From Jidongwangia harbinensis (lineage in GTDB: Bacteria > Actinomycetota > Actinomycetes > Mycobacteriales > Micromonosporaceae), in the NCBI RefSeq assembly GCF_020216025.1, contig NZ_JAIWNC010000028.1, positions 1 through 64,000 of the forward strand: a stretch of DNA of 64,000 nucleotides, given 5' to 3'. How positions within the stretch are numbered: the first letter of the stretch is position 1; each line of letters opens with the position of its first letter. The position numbers and the translations under genes were made by a program. Shown here in pieces: positions 15,567 through 24,493 of the stretch. The notes below the pieces were generated by a model. It saw only the letters and a list, made by a program, of their open reading frames with translations. It searched no databases and had not been told where the DNA came from.

Positions 15567-18056
15567 GGAGTTGCTGGCCAGGGCGTCGAGCAACGGTTGC
15601 AGGCGGCCGGGCGGTTGCGCGTACCCCGCAAGCGTGTTCAAGAGGAAATCGCGGCGCGCACGCAGGACCGAGGCGCCGCAATCGGGGGTGACCAGATATT
15701 CCAGGGCCGCCTCCGGCTGGGGGGAGAGCGCGGCGATCGCGAATCCCAGCATGTCGCGGGCGCCGCGGTCGTTCTCGTCCCGGACCCGTTCCCCGGCCTC
15801 GTCGGCGAGATCCCGGAAGAGGTCCGCCGCCTTGGCGGGGTCGGACTTCTGGTGCAGCAGCGCGTTCAGGGCGGGCACTGCCAGGGCGCTTCGCGGCGCC
15901 CGGTACGGCTCCGCATCTTCGATGTGCCGGCGGGCCTCCTCCGGTTTCCCGGCGTAGAGGGCAGCCCAGCAGAGAGTCGTGCGAGCCTGAAGGACCACGA
16001 CGGCGTTGTTGGTCTGCACCGCCTGTTCCAGCGCGGTGGCCGCCTCGTCGCCGGCACCTCCGAAGGACCCGGTGGCGAGCAGCCGGTCCGCCTCGGCCTC
16101 ATGGCAGGCGGCCAGATGCCATTCGCTGTCGCGGGCAGCTGCCCGGGCACGCCGGATCAGGTCTCCCGCCGCACCAGTGTCGCCGGTCTCGACGCGCCAC
16201 CGGGCGATCCGCAGCAGCAGCCCGATCGGCTCGCCGTCGGCGAGGGCGAGCGCCTCGTTCGCACGGGCGAAAGCGCGGTCGTACTGACCCCAGCGGTGGT
16301 GGCATTCGGCCAATTCCTTCAGCGCGGCTCGCAGGACCGCCGGCAACTGCTGCTGGCGCGCCTCCTTCCGGGCCTCCTCGTAGTAGTTGTAGGCGAGGTC
16401 GGCGCGCCCGGACAGCCAGTAGTAGGTGCCGAAGTTGTAGCGGATCGTGGCCGAGATCTCGGGGTGGCTTAGCTTGTTGGCCTCGTCCAGCGCCCGCCCG
16501 TAGGCAATGTTCGCCGCGTCGAAGTCGCCGACCGACGCGTACGCGTGCCCCAGCTCGTTGTCGTTGAGCATCTCCAAGCCGGGGATGCCGATCTTGCCCT
16601 GCATCGTCTTCCGCTCGGCGAGCAGCAGATGACCACAGTTCCACCGCTTGAGGACACCGGTCATCGACTCCATCGCAGCGTACGCCATCGGATAGCGCCG
16701 GCCCTCCATCAGGACCGCGACATACGCGAAATGCATGCGCAGGTCGTCGAGCGAGCGCGGATCTGCCGGCAGCCGCGACCGCAGCACCTCCGCGACCCGA
16801 CGCAGGAGCGCGGACCGTGCCGCCGGGGCAACCGGCAAGAACCAATCGGCGTCGGCGAACGTCAGGCAATACCCGTCATCGATCCGGCGGACGAGCTCGT
16901 GCTTCTCGAACCTTTGCAGGGTCGCGATGACCACCGACGGGGCGACCGGCGCAGTGATGGTCGCGGCGATCGCGACGGCGTCCATCGTCGTCCGGAAAGC
17001 GGCCACCGCCTCGATCACCTCACGGGAAAGGTCCTCGAGGTTCTCCACCAGGATTCCGGCGAGCCGGCGTGGCATGGTCAGCGGATCAAGGCCGACGATG
17101 GTGTCCGCGACCACGTTGATCCCGAGGGCGCGGCTTGGTTCGGCGAGCGCGACGATGGCAAGCATCAGCTGGCCGCATCGCGGATTGCCGTTGAGCCGGT
17201 CGTAAAGGACGGCGTGCCGTGCCTCCGGTATCTTGCCGAACTCCGCGTCGCGATCCGTCAGGAACTTCCTGAACTCCGCGCGTGGCAGCTTGCCGATCGA
17301 AGTCGCCGACTCTTGCGTCCACAGCCGCGGGCCGGACGAATCCAAGGCGTCCCGGCTGACCAGGACAACCGTGGCGCGATGCAGCTCGTGCCGGTAGATC
17401 GCCTCCAGCGCCTCGTCCACCTGGAGGTCGACGTGGTGCCGCCCGTCCGGGACGGCCAAATGCTCGGCGCTCTCGATCACGATCACGATGCGGGTCAGCC
17501 CGGCGTTGCGCAGCGCGAGCCGCAGACGAGCGAGTCGGGTCTCGCCGGGATGAAGTTCCGCCGGTTCATCCAAACCCTCAAGATCACCAATTAGAGTGCG
17601 GACGTCGAAGCGCAGCCCGGGAGTTAGAACGTGCCGGTACACGGTCAGCGACACGCCGGCCTTCTCCAGATCGCCGAGCACGCTGTCGACGACCTTTGTC
17701 TTGCCGAATCCGGCCAGGCCGACCACCCGCACCACACCCGGCGGCAGGTCGCGCTTAAACAGGTCGTACAGGCCGTCGTACTCCTTCTCGCGGTCCAGCA
17801 GGGTCGGGTCGCGGGTCGGCGCTGTCGCAGTGGCGGGAGGCGCCGGGGCCGGGACACCCGCACCTCGGAACGAGAGGATCAGCGACAGGGTGCCTGTCGT
17901 CATACCGACGATCCAGCTCATCACCTCGACCCAGGGCCAGACGCCCTCGCCCGGATCGGTGAACGCCTTCCACCAGTCGAAACGGAAGCCGAGAATCGCG
18001 AACGCGGACAGCACGGTAACCGATGGGAGCCCGTACAGCATCGACCGCTGTCTCAT
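15549..18056 (-). CDS. Membrane-anchored STAND-type ATPase with TPR region
   Basis: 835 residues from ATG at 18054-18056. Two hydrophobic helices (about 9-25 and 44-63) anchor the N terminus. A Pro/Ala linker leads to a P-loop ATPase with Walker A GLAGFGKT (113-120) and a divergent Walker B strand RIVIVIESAEHL. A winged-helix-like segment and about 300 residues of helical TPR-like repeats follow (NELGHAYASVGDFDAANIAY, LAECHHRWGQYDRAFARANE). The plan is that of signalling or defence STAND proteins. An open frame extends upstream to 18560, but its composition there looks non-coding and this start fits the membrane anchor. Confidence 0.8.
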   Translation of the reverse strand: MRQRSMLYGLPSVTVLSAFAILGFRFDWWKAFTDPGEGVWPWVEVMSWIVGMTTGTLSLILSFRGAGVPAPAPPATATAPTRDPTLLDREKEYDGLYDLFKRDLPPGVVRVVGLAGFGKTKVVDSVLGDLEKAGVSLTVYRHVLTPGLRFDVRTLIGDLEGLDEPAELHPGETRLARLRLALRNAGLTRIVIVIESAEHLAVPDGRHHVDLQVDEALEAIYRHELHRATVVLVSRDALDSSGPRLWTQESATSIGKLPRAEFRKFLTDRDAEFGKIPEARHAVLYDRLNGNPRCGQLMLAIVALAEPSRALGINVVADTIVGLDPLTMPRRLAGILVENLEDLSREVIEAVAAFRTTMDAVAIAATITAPVAPSVVIATLQRFEKHELVRRIDDGYCLTFADADWFLPVAPAARSALLRRVAEVLRSRLPADPRSLDDLRMHFAYVAVLMEGRRYPMAYAAMESMTGVLKRWNCGHLLLAERKTMQGKIGIPGLEMLNDNELGHAYASVGDFDAANIAYGRALDEANKLSHPEISATIRYNFGTYYWLSGRADLAYNYYEEARKEARQQQLPAVLRAALKELAECHHRWGQYDRAFARANEALALADGEPIGLLLRIARWRVETGDTGAAGDLIRRARAAARDSEWHLAACHEAEADRLLATGSFGGAGDEAATALEQAVQTNNAVVVLQARTTLCWAALYAGKPEEARRHIEDAEPYRAPRSALAVPALNALLHQKSDPAKAADLFRDLADEAGERVRDENDRGARDMLGFAIAALSPQPEAALEYLVTPDCGASVLRARRDFLLNTLAGYAQPPGRLQPLLDALASNSSRPTD

Positions 18057-18923
18057 TCCGTCATCATGACGCCCCAGAGAGTGAACGCATAGAGCGGAGC
18101 ACGGTGTCGGTCCCGTCCGGACGGTGAACAGGGCCCGATGACGGGCGCGGCGGTAGTTGCAGTTGCCGGGCATTGCGCCCGCTCTCGACGACCCCGCGTC
18201 GCCGACCTGCCGAACCACATCCGCACTGGCGCGCGCAAACTCTGGAGGGCCGTGACCGATTCTGGAGGGTTGTCTCATCGTTCGGTGCCCCACCGCCCGA
18301 GTCGCCGGCGCGATCAATCGCCCGGGAGCGTACGGAGCACGCCGGCCCGGCATCGGCTCGGCAGTACGGGTCAGCTGCGAGGTTGTGCCCCCCTCCCCCC
18401 TCCCCCTCCGCGGCGCGGAGCCGGCGCCGGGCCGAGTAAAAGAGTCCGTCCCTGCGGGCGCCCCACGGCCCCTAATACCTGTCGTCGCCGGTGGGGTTCG
18501 CGTCCCCGGATCGACACATTCCGATGATTCCTGCCTGGTGCAGTTCTGGCCGACCGACAAAACCTGCGCGCCTACGGACTGCAGCCGTCGGCGCCTAGGA
18601 AGGCGCCAGTGTTCGAGCTCCGGCGTTGCACCCGCTTACCGTTCTGCCGGGTGATAGCTGTGCCGGCGTCGCCGCCGATTCGCGTTAACCATCGGGCGGC
18701 GTCGCAACAGCCAGGTCAGCCCCAAACGGCCAGGGGTTGGAGGCAAGGCTCGACCCCATGTGGCCCGCACGAGTGCGCCTGCCCAATCTGGCAGTCAGGA
18801 ATCACGCTGGCACGGATGCACCCGGTCCCGCCAGCGCATGGGAGCTCAGGCCCGAGAGACGGTTGCCAGACTCGTAGCGGACGAACCGACTCAATGAGTT
18901 TTTAAGCGACTTCGAACGCCGCG
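18057..18923. other. Intergenic region with C-tract
   Basis: About 870 bases without a supportable gene. It includes the STAND promoter region and a poly-C stretch at 18388-18409 broken only by single T residues, followed by a GC-rich palindromic patch. Open frames here are GC-driven shadows. Confidence 0.5.
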
Positions 18924-18988
18924 TGTCAGCCGGTTTCGGCGCCACCAGTCTTCGGGTCGGCTTCGTGTCGCTGAGTTTCAGCGCCACT
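18924..18988 (+). repeat. Pair of IS21-type end repeats (outer copy)
   Basis: Two related 23-mers in the same orientation: TGTCAGCCGGTTTCGGCGCC at 18924 and TGTCGCTGAGTTTCAGCGCC at 18966, each continuing with ACC or ACT. They match the pair at 19474 and 19525. Repeated binding sites of this kind are typical of IS21-family ends. Confidence 0.6.
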
Positions 18989-19402
18989 CGCGCGGACCGC
19001 TCCGCGGCTGTAGGCGAGCCACACTGTCCAGTGGAGTAGCTGTTCTCGTTGTCGCCGTCTGGCCCGCCGGAGGGCATTGAAGTCGGCCAAGGCGATGTCG
19101 AGGCGACCGAAGGCAATCTCGGGCCGGGACCCAGTCGGTGGGTTCCAGTCGTTGACGTGGACGACCAAGCACCTCCACGAAGCCTCCGGGGTGCCCTCGT
19201 ACCAGTAAGGGAGTAAGGCGAAGATCTCCTGACCTCGCGGGTGGAAGTCCTTTGCCTGTCGACTGAATCCGCGCTGCTCGGCAGTGCTGATCAGTTTTGT
19301 CAGTTCGTCGTTGGAGACGACGCGCAGGTCAGCGGGCACGGGCCAGCCGAGCCAAGACTGCACTGCCTTTCGCTTGATGCTAAGCCCGCGCAGCCGGATC
19401 AA
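18926..19402 (-). CDS. Hypothetical protein, C terminus reading into IS repeats
   Basis: 158 residues from TTG at 19400-19402, preceded at 7 bases by a GGAGG RBS. The body (VQSWLGWPVPADLRVVSNDE, LLPYWYEGTPEASWRCLVVH, RPEIAFGRLDIALADFNALR) looks genuine but no family was recognised. The last about 20 residues (ASGAETQRHEADPKTGGAETG-like) are encoded by the two IS21-type repeats. The original gene was therefore probably cut at about 18990 and the present stop is acquired. Confidence 0.5.
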   Translation of the reverse strand: MIRLRGLSIKRKAVQSWLGWPVPADLRVVSNDELTKLISTAEQRGFSRQAKDFHPRGQEIFALLPYWYEGTPEASWRCLVVHVNDWNPPTGSRPEIAFGRLDIALADFNALRRARRRQREQLLHWTVWLAYSRGAVRASGAETQRHEADPKTGGAETG

Positions 19403-19473
19403 ACCTTGCCTCCTTGATCGGCATGTATGTTCTCACGCTCTGGATCGCTCGTATGGGCCCTGACCTTGGATTT

Positions 19474-19547
19474 GATACCGAGTTTGAGCGCCACCGGCTG
19501 GCGGACCCGATCGGGTGGATTCGATGTCAGCGAGTTTCAGCGCCACC
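19474..19547 (+). repeat. Pair of IS21-type end repeats (inner copy)
   Basis: GATACCGAGTTTGAGCGCC at 19474 and TGTCAGCGAGTTTCAGCGCC at 19525, each followed by ACCG, lie 51 bases apart in direct orientation and directly upstream of the istA remnant. They are likely transposase binding sites in the left end. Confidence 0.6.
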
Positions 19548-19590
19548 GAGAGTGGTGGAAGCATCGGCTGGTCGGGACGGAGGTCCGCCG

Positions 19591-20335
19591 ATGCCGCGGA
19601 TGTCGAAGGTCGAACTGTTCGCGGCGATCCGCAGGGACTCGCGGGCGGGCATGTCCGGACGGGCCATCGCGACCAAGTATCGGGTCAGCCGGCACACGGT
19701 CAGCGATGCTCTGGCGTCTGCGTGGCCGCGCGAACGCAAGCCCTTTGCCGCCACGGCCCTCGGTGCTGGATCCGTTCAAGACCGTCATCGACGACATCCT
19801 CCGGGCGGACCTGGACGCGCCGCGCAAGCAGCGGCATACCGCGAAACGGATCTTCGATCGGCTGATCGACGAACACAGCATGCAGGCCGTCTCCTACCAG
19901 GTGGTCCGCGGTTACGTCGCCGAACGCAAGCCGAAGATCCGGGCCGAGGCCGGCCACGGCCCGGTCAATGTGTTCCTCCCGCAGACACACCGGCCGGGCG
20001 AGGAAGCTGAGGCCGACTTCGGTGAGATCGTGATCAACCTGCGGGGTGAGCCGGTGACCTGCATGTTGTTCTCGCTGCGGCTGTCGTTCTCCGGCAAGAC
20101 GGTGCACCGGATCTTCGCCTCGGGCGGCACCGAGGCGTTCCTGGAAGGCCACATCCACGCGTTCACCACGCTGGGCGGCGTCCCGACCGACAAAATCCGC
20201 TACGACAACCTGAAAGCCGCGGTCGCCCAGGTACTCGGCTTCTCCCGCCAGCGAGTAGAAACGGCCCGGTGGACCGCCTTCCGATCCCACTACGGCATCG
20301 AAGCCTTCTACTGCCAACCAGGGCTGCAAGGAGCG
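19591..20335 (+). pseudogene. istA: IS21-family IstA transposase, broken
   Basis: From ATG 19591 the sequence reads MSKVELFAAIRRDSRAGMSG and an HTH (AIATKYRVSRHTVSDALASA). A frameshift at about 19740-19755 moves coding into the next frame (VLDPFKTVIDDILRADLDAP). The DDE region follows with EAEADFGEIVINLRGEP, TEAFLEGHIHAFTTLGGVP and TDKIRYDNLKAAV. Homology stops at about 20335 after YCQPGLQGA, before the third catalytic residue. istB is absent. Confidence 0.8.
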
Positions 20336-20604
20336 CTACCCCATTATTCGGCGGTCATCGAGCGCGGTTCCAAGCGGCGAGGCAGCCGAGGCATCCAGGA
20401 CGGCCCGCTCAGCGCCACAGCGGCCGCTCGGTCCGTCGTATTCGGAGACCCCGGCTCGGTGTTGGTCGCCGCTCAACCTCGTCCCGTTCGAGGGCTGTCC
20501 CCATTGTCGTGAGGTGCTCCTGGGGCACGATTCCCCGCCGCCTGTTCATGAACCGCTCGTGCGGTGACGCAGACAGACTGGGCAGAACGGGTGGGGAGGG
20601 CCAC
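20336..20604. other. Gap between IS21 remnant and sigma-factor operon
   Basis: About 270 bases with no gene. The end (20592-20599) holds the strong GGGGAGGG RBS of the sigma gene. The operon promoter must lie here. No convincing AAC-type ECF -35 was identified. Confidence 0.45.
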
Positions 20605-21123
20605 ATGGCCGACGATGCTGCTCTCATCGGGTCGATCGCCCGGGGCGATCGCGATGCGCTGGCGACACTCTACTCTCGGCACGCGTCCTGGCTGCAGGTT
20701 CGCCTGCGGCGGCGTTGCGTGGACGACGACGTGGTTGCTGAGGCGTTGCAGGAGACGTTCGTCGCGGCGTGGCGTGGCGCTGGCCGGTGGCGCGGTGAGG
20801 GGGACGTCGGCGCCTGGCTGTGGGGTATCGCGATACGCCGGATGATCGATCTACTCGCGAAGCGTCCGCGGCACTGTCCGCTGGCTGGAGTTCCGGATCC
20901 TGTTGTGGCTTCGGCCGAGGAGCAGGTTCTGGTACGCGTGGAGTATGCCGACGTGGCCACGGCGCTCAATCGGCTGTCCCCGGACCTAGTCGCCGTGGTG
21001 CAGGCCACGGTGCTCGACGGCCTCACCACCCGGGAGGCCGCCCGCCTCCTGCAAATCCCACAGGGCACGGTCAAGACCCGGATGGCCCGCGCTCGGCTGC
21101 TGTTGAGGGAGGCGCTGTCATGA
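20605..21123 (+). CDS. ECF-type RNA polymerase sigma factor
   Basis: 172 residues from ATG 20605 after GGGGAGGG. The region 2 helices include DALATLYSRHASWLQVRLRR, EALQETFVAAWRGAGRWRGE and AWLWGIAIRRMIDLL. Region 4 is LDGLTTREAARLLQIPQGTV followed by KTRMARARLLLREAL. There is no C-terminal extension. The next gene starts at its stop (ATGA), the usual sigma/anti-sigma pairing. It probably controls its own operon, including the ABC transporter. Confidence 0.92.
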   Translation: MADDAALIGSIARGDRDALATLYSRHASWLQVRLRRRCVDDDVVAEALQETFVAAWRGAGRWRGEGDVGAWLWGIAIRRMIDLLAKRPRHCPLAGVPDPVVASAEEQVLVRVEYADVATALNRLSPDLVAVVQATVLDGLTTREAARLLQIPQGTVKTRMARARLLLREALS

Positions 21124-21929
21124 CCGTCTGGCACGCTGACGACGCCTTGCTCGCGGCGTACGCCGGGGGCGGCCTCGACCAGGCCCGCGCGGCTTCGGTC
21201 GAGCAGCATCTGACTGGTTGTGCCAGCTGCCGAGCCGCGATCGCGCCGCATGCCGACGCCGCGTTGATAGCCCGGGCCTGGGCCGGCACGGTGGATCGGC
21301 TGGACCGGCCACGTACGTCTCCGTTCGAACGGCTGCTTATCGCGCTGGGGTTGTCGCCGTCGGCGGCGCGGCTGGCCACTGGGGCCTCGGCGGCGCGCCG
21401 GGCGTGGGTGGCCGGCTGCGTGCTGGTGGCCGGCTTCGCCATCGCCGCGCGGGAGATGGACGGTCCGATGGCTCTCTGGTTCCTCACGGTGGCTCCGCTG
21501 GCCCCGCTGACCGGGGTGGCGTTGGCGTACGGACCGGGCGTGTTCTCTATGCACGAGGTGGTGGCGGCCGCGCCGTACCCCCGGCTGCGGCTGGTGCTGC
21601 TGCGGTGCCTTCCAGTCCTGCCGATGACGGTCCTGCTGCTGGTCGTGGGCGGGCTGGTGTTGCCTGGCACGGCGGGGGCGGCGTTGTGGTTGCTGCCCGG
21701 GCTCGCCCTGGCGGCCCTCGGCCTGGTCGCCGAGCGGCTGGTCGGCGTCCAGACGGCGATCGGCGGGCTGGCCGCGCTGTGGATGGGCGGGGTCGCCTCG
21801 GCGCGGATCACCACCGGGTCGGTGCTGGGCGCCTTCTCCCCGACGGTGCAGCTGCTGTCCTCGGCCATCGTCCTCGGCGCGGTGTGCCTCGCGCTGGTCG
21901 GCGCCCGACGGACAAGGAGCTTCTGGTGA
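21120..21929 (+). CDS. Zinc-finger anti-sigma-like membrane protein
   Basis: 269 residues. The N-terminal zf-HC2 motif includes AYAGGGLDQARAASVEQHLT and then GCASCRAAI (H-x3-C-x2-C), the hallmark of zinc-binding anti-sigma domains. About six hydrophobic segments follow from residue 90 to the end. The length and helix number exceed a simple anti-sigma factor, so it probably also acts as a membrane component of the downstream ABC transporter. It starts within the sigma stop (ATGA), and its own stop overlaps the next GTG. Confidence 0.88.
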   Translation: MTVWHADDALLAAYAGGGLDQARAASVEQHLTGCASCRAAIAPHADAALIARAWAGTVDRLDRPRTSPFERLLIALGLSPSAARLATGASAARRAWVAGCVLVAGFAIAAREMDGPMALWFLTVAPLAPLTGVALAYGPGVFSMHEVVAAAPYPRLRLVLLRCLPVLPMTVLLLVVGGLVLPGTAGAALWLLPGLALAALGLVAERLVGVQTAIGGLAALWMGGVASARITTGSVLGAFSPTVQLLSSAIVLGAVCLALVGARRTRSFW

Positions 21930-22789
21930 CGGACATCGGGCTAACTGAGGTGAGCAAGAGCTACGGGCGGCGCCGGGTCCTGAACCGGGTCACCCTGGAC
22001 GTCGGCACCGGTGTACTCGGCCTGCTGGGCCCCAACGGCGCAGGCAAGACGACCCTGATGCGCGTGCTGGCCACCGTCGCCCAGGCCGACGCCGGGCGGG
22101 TCGAGCTGCTCGGCCGGGACGCGCGGGACCCGCTAGCGCAGGTGGCGATCCGCCGCCGGCTGGGCTACGTCCCGCAGGAGACCGGCTTCCCGCGCGGCTT
22201 CACTGCCTTCGAGTACGTCGACTATGTGGCCATCCTCAAGGAGATGACCGACCGTCGCACCCGGCACGACGAGGTTCGCCGGGTGCTCGAAACCATGGGC
22301 CTGACCACGCACGCGCGGCGCCGGGTGTGGCGCCTGTCCGGCGGCATGAAGCGACGCCTGATGATCGCCCAGGCCCTACTCAGCGACCCACGGCTGCTCA
22401 TCCTGGACGAGCCGACCGCCGGCCTGGATCCAGAGCAGCGGCTACGCCTGCGAGACACGATCTCGACGCTGGCCGAGAACCGGTGCGTGGTCGTGTCCAC
22501 ACACCAGACCGAAGATGTGGCGGCGTTCTGCCCACGGCTGGTGGTGCTGCACGAGGGCAGCATCCGCTTCGACGGCAACCCGCAGCAACTGGCCGCCGCC
22601 GCGGCTGGGCGCGTGTGGCGCTCCGAGCAGCGCGATCCCGGCGCCCGGCTGGCCTGGCGCACCAGCGACGGAAGGCTACGACAGGTCGGCTCACCACCGC
22701 CCGGCGCCACCCTGGTCGAGCCATCGATCGAGGACGGCTACCTACTCCTGGTGGGTTCGTCCGAGCCTGTGGTGAAGGCGACGGCATGA
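21926..22789 (+). CDS. ABC transporter ATP-binding protein
   Basis: 287 residues from GTG 21926, overlapping the previous stop (GTGA). It shows Walker A GLLGPNGAGKTTLMRVL, Q-loop YVPQETGFP, signature WRLSGGMKRRLMIAQALL, Walker B LLILDEPTAGLDPEQ and switch His VVVSTHQTEDV. A C-terminal about 60-residue extension follows the ATPase core, as in export-type ATPases. It should energise the membrane proteins encoded immediately downstream. The substrate is unknown. Confidence 0.95.
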   Translation: MTDIGLTEVSKSYGRRRVLNRVTLDVGTGVLGLLGPNGAGKTTLMRVLATVAQADAGRVELLGRDARDPLAQVAIRRRLGYVPQETGFPRGFTAFEYVDYVAILKEMTDRRTRHDEVRRVLETMGLTTHARRRVWRLSGGMKRRLMIAQALLSDPRLLILDEPTAGLDPEQRLRLRDTISTLAENRCVVVSTHQTEDVAAFCPRLVVLHEGSIRFDGNPQQLAAAAAGRVWRSEQRDPGARLAWRTSDGRLRQVGSPPPGATLVEPSIEDGYLLLVGSSEPVVKATA

Positions 22790-23616
22790 GCATCGCCACC
22801 GCGGCCGCCCGGCGGCTCGGTGTGGTGGAGGCACGCCGGATGGTGCGCCATCCGGTGTACCCGGTGGCGATGGTGTACATCGCCGTCTTCGTCGTCGAGG
22901 CGGTCCTGAGCGGACAGACGGGCCCGCCCGCCAACGAGGCGTACACGGTCGTGATACTCACCCTGCTGTTCGTCTACGCGCCCGCGACTATCGTGGCCGC
23001 TAACCGGGTAGCCGCGGCCCCGTTCCGGTCCCGGGCCCGCGAGCCGTTGGACGCCACACCTGTCGACGAGCGCCAGCGCACCACGGGCGCGATCATCGGC
23101 GTGCTGCGCGGACCAGCTCTGGTGAGTTTCGCGATCACCGGACTGTTGCTGGTGATCGGAGAGTTCACCACCGCGCACCCGGAGCGGCCCATCGATGTGG
23201 TGTACCACCGCACGGCGCTGGAGTACCTGCAGGTTCCCGCCGTCGTCCTGGGTGCGGGTCTGCTGGGTATCGCGGTCGCCCGGTGGCTGCCCTGGCCTGG
23301 TGCGCTTCCACTGACCGTGTTCCTGGTGTGGTTCGGCACGGAGACGATGTACTGGTCTACCTATACCGGCACCGTGCACGACCGCACCTGGTTCGCTTTG
23401 TGGCCGGTCTGGATGGCCTCGAACGCGCCCTCTGGCATGCTGCCGAGGCAGCCGCTAGGGCAGGAGATGTGGCATCTGACGTACCTGCTCGGCCTGGGGG
23501 CCCTGGCCGGTGTCGCGGCCATGCTGCGCACCGGCGGAGCACGCCGGGCATGGTGCGCTGCCGCGGCGGCGGCGGTACTGGCGACCGTGACCGCTGGCTG
23601 GTTGCAGACACGGTGA
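22786..23616 (+). CDS. Tandem ABC membrane protein, copy 1
   Basis: 276 residues from ATG 22786 overlapping the ATPase stop (ATGA). The cytosolic start RRLGVVEARRMVRHPVYPVA leads into about six hydrophobic helices with a conserved loop REPLDATPVDERQRTTGAII, a helix end AGLLGIAVARWLPWPGALP, and PLGQEMWHLTYLLGLGALAG. It ends in GWLQTR. It resembles ABC-2-type permease subunits. Its three downstream neighbours are clear paralogues. Confidence 0.85.
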   Translation: MSIATAAARRLGVVEARRMVRHPVYPVAMVYIAVFVVEAVLSGQTGPPANEAYTVVILTLLFVYAPATIVAANRVAAAPFRSRAREPLDATPVDERQRTTGAIIGVLRGPALVSFAITGLLLVIGEFTTAHPERPIDVVYHRTALEYLQVPAVVLGAGLLGIAVARWLPWPGALPLTVFLVWFGTETMYWSTYTGTVHDRTWFALWPVWMASNAPSGMLPRQPLGQEMWHLTYLLGLGALAGVAAMLRTGGARRAWCAAAAAAVLATVTAGWLQTR

Positions 23617-23651
23617 CTGCGGCACGCCGGCCAGCGGGAAGGAGGCAGTCG

Positions 23652-24467
23652 ATGATGAGTCCGGCCGCGCGGCGGCTCGGTGCGGTAGAGGCCCGCCGGA
23701 TGCTGCGCCACCCGGCGTACCCGGTGGCGATGCTGTACCTCGTCGTCTTTGCCGTTGAGGTCGTCTGGAACCGCCAGACCGGCCCAGCCGCCAACTTTGC
23801 GTATGCGCTTGTGCTGCTGTGCTTGCTGTTCGTCTACGCTCCGGTGACGATCGTGGTCGCCAACCGGGTGGCCGCGGCCACGTTCCGGTCCCGGGTCCGT
23901 GAGCCGTTGGACGCCACACCTGTCGACGAACGGCAGCGCACCACGGGTGCGATCATCGGCGTGCTGCGCGGTCCGGTCCTGGTGAGTTTCGCGATCACCG
24001 GACTGTTGTTGGTGATCGGAGAGTTCACCATCGCGCACCCGGAGCGGCCCATCGATGTGGTGTACCAGCGCACGGCGCTGGAGCACCTGCAGGTCCCCGC
24101 GGTCGTCTTGGGAGCGGGTCTGCTGGGCATCGCGGTTGCCCGGTGGCTGCCCTGGCCCGGCGCGCTGCCGCTGACCGTGCTCCTGGCATGGATCGGCACG
24201 GTCACGACGTACCAGCCTACGACCGGCGCGGTGCACGACCGTACCTGGTTCGCGCTGTGGCCGGTGTGGTTCTCCGTGGAGGAGGGCATGCTGTCGCGGC
24301 AGCCGCTCGATCAGGAGATGTGGCACCTGGCATACCTGTGCGGGCTCGGGGCCCTGGCCGGTGTCGTGGCGCTACTGCACACCCGCGGACCGCGCCGGGC
24401 GTTGTGGACGGCCGCGGTCACCGCCGTGGTCGCGGCCACCGCCGGCGGCTGGTTACAGACGCGCTGA
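23652..24467 (+). CDS. Tandem ABC membrane protein, copy 2
   Basis: 271 residues from ATG 23652 after a GGAGG RBS. It is very close to copy 1, sharing RREEARRMLRHP-type start, EPLDATPVDERQRTTGAIIG, LLVIGEFT-AHPERPIDVVY and the GWLQTR end, with six predicted helices. The near-identical middle implies recent duplication or gene conversion. It probably pairs with copy 1 or 3 as a hetero-oligomeric permease served by the one ATPase. Confidence 0.85.
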   Translation: MMSPAARRLGAVEARRMLRHPAYPVAMLYLVVFAVEVVWNRQTGPAANFAYALVLLCLLFVYAPVTIVVANRVAAATFRSRVREPLDATPVDERQRTTGAIIGVLRGPVLVSFAITGLLLVIGEFTIAHPERPIDVVYQRTALEHLQVPAVVLGAGLLGIAVARWLPWPGALPLTVLLAWIGTVTTYQPTTGAVHDRTWFALWPVWFSVEEGMLSRQPLDQEMWHLAYLCGLGALAGVVALLHTRGPRRALWTAAVTAVVAATAGGWLQTR

Positions 24468-24493
24468 GCCCTTGGCAGGAAGGAGACAGGTCG

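Noticed and set aside
18057..18560. N-terminal extension of the STAND ATPase frame
   Set aside because: The sequence is Arg/Pro/Thr-rich and without RBS. The chosen ATG places two membrane helices at the natural N terminus.
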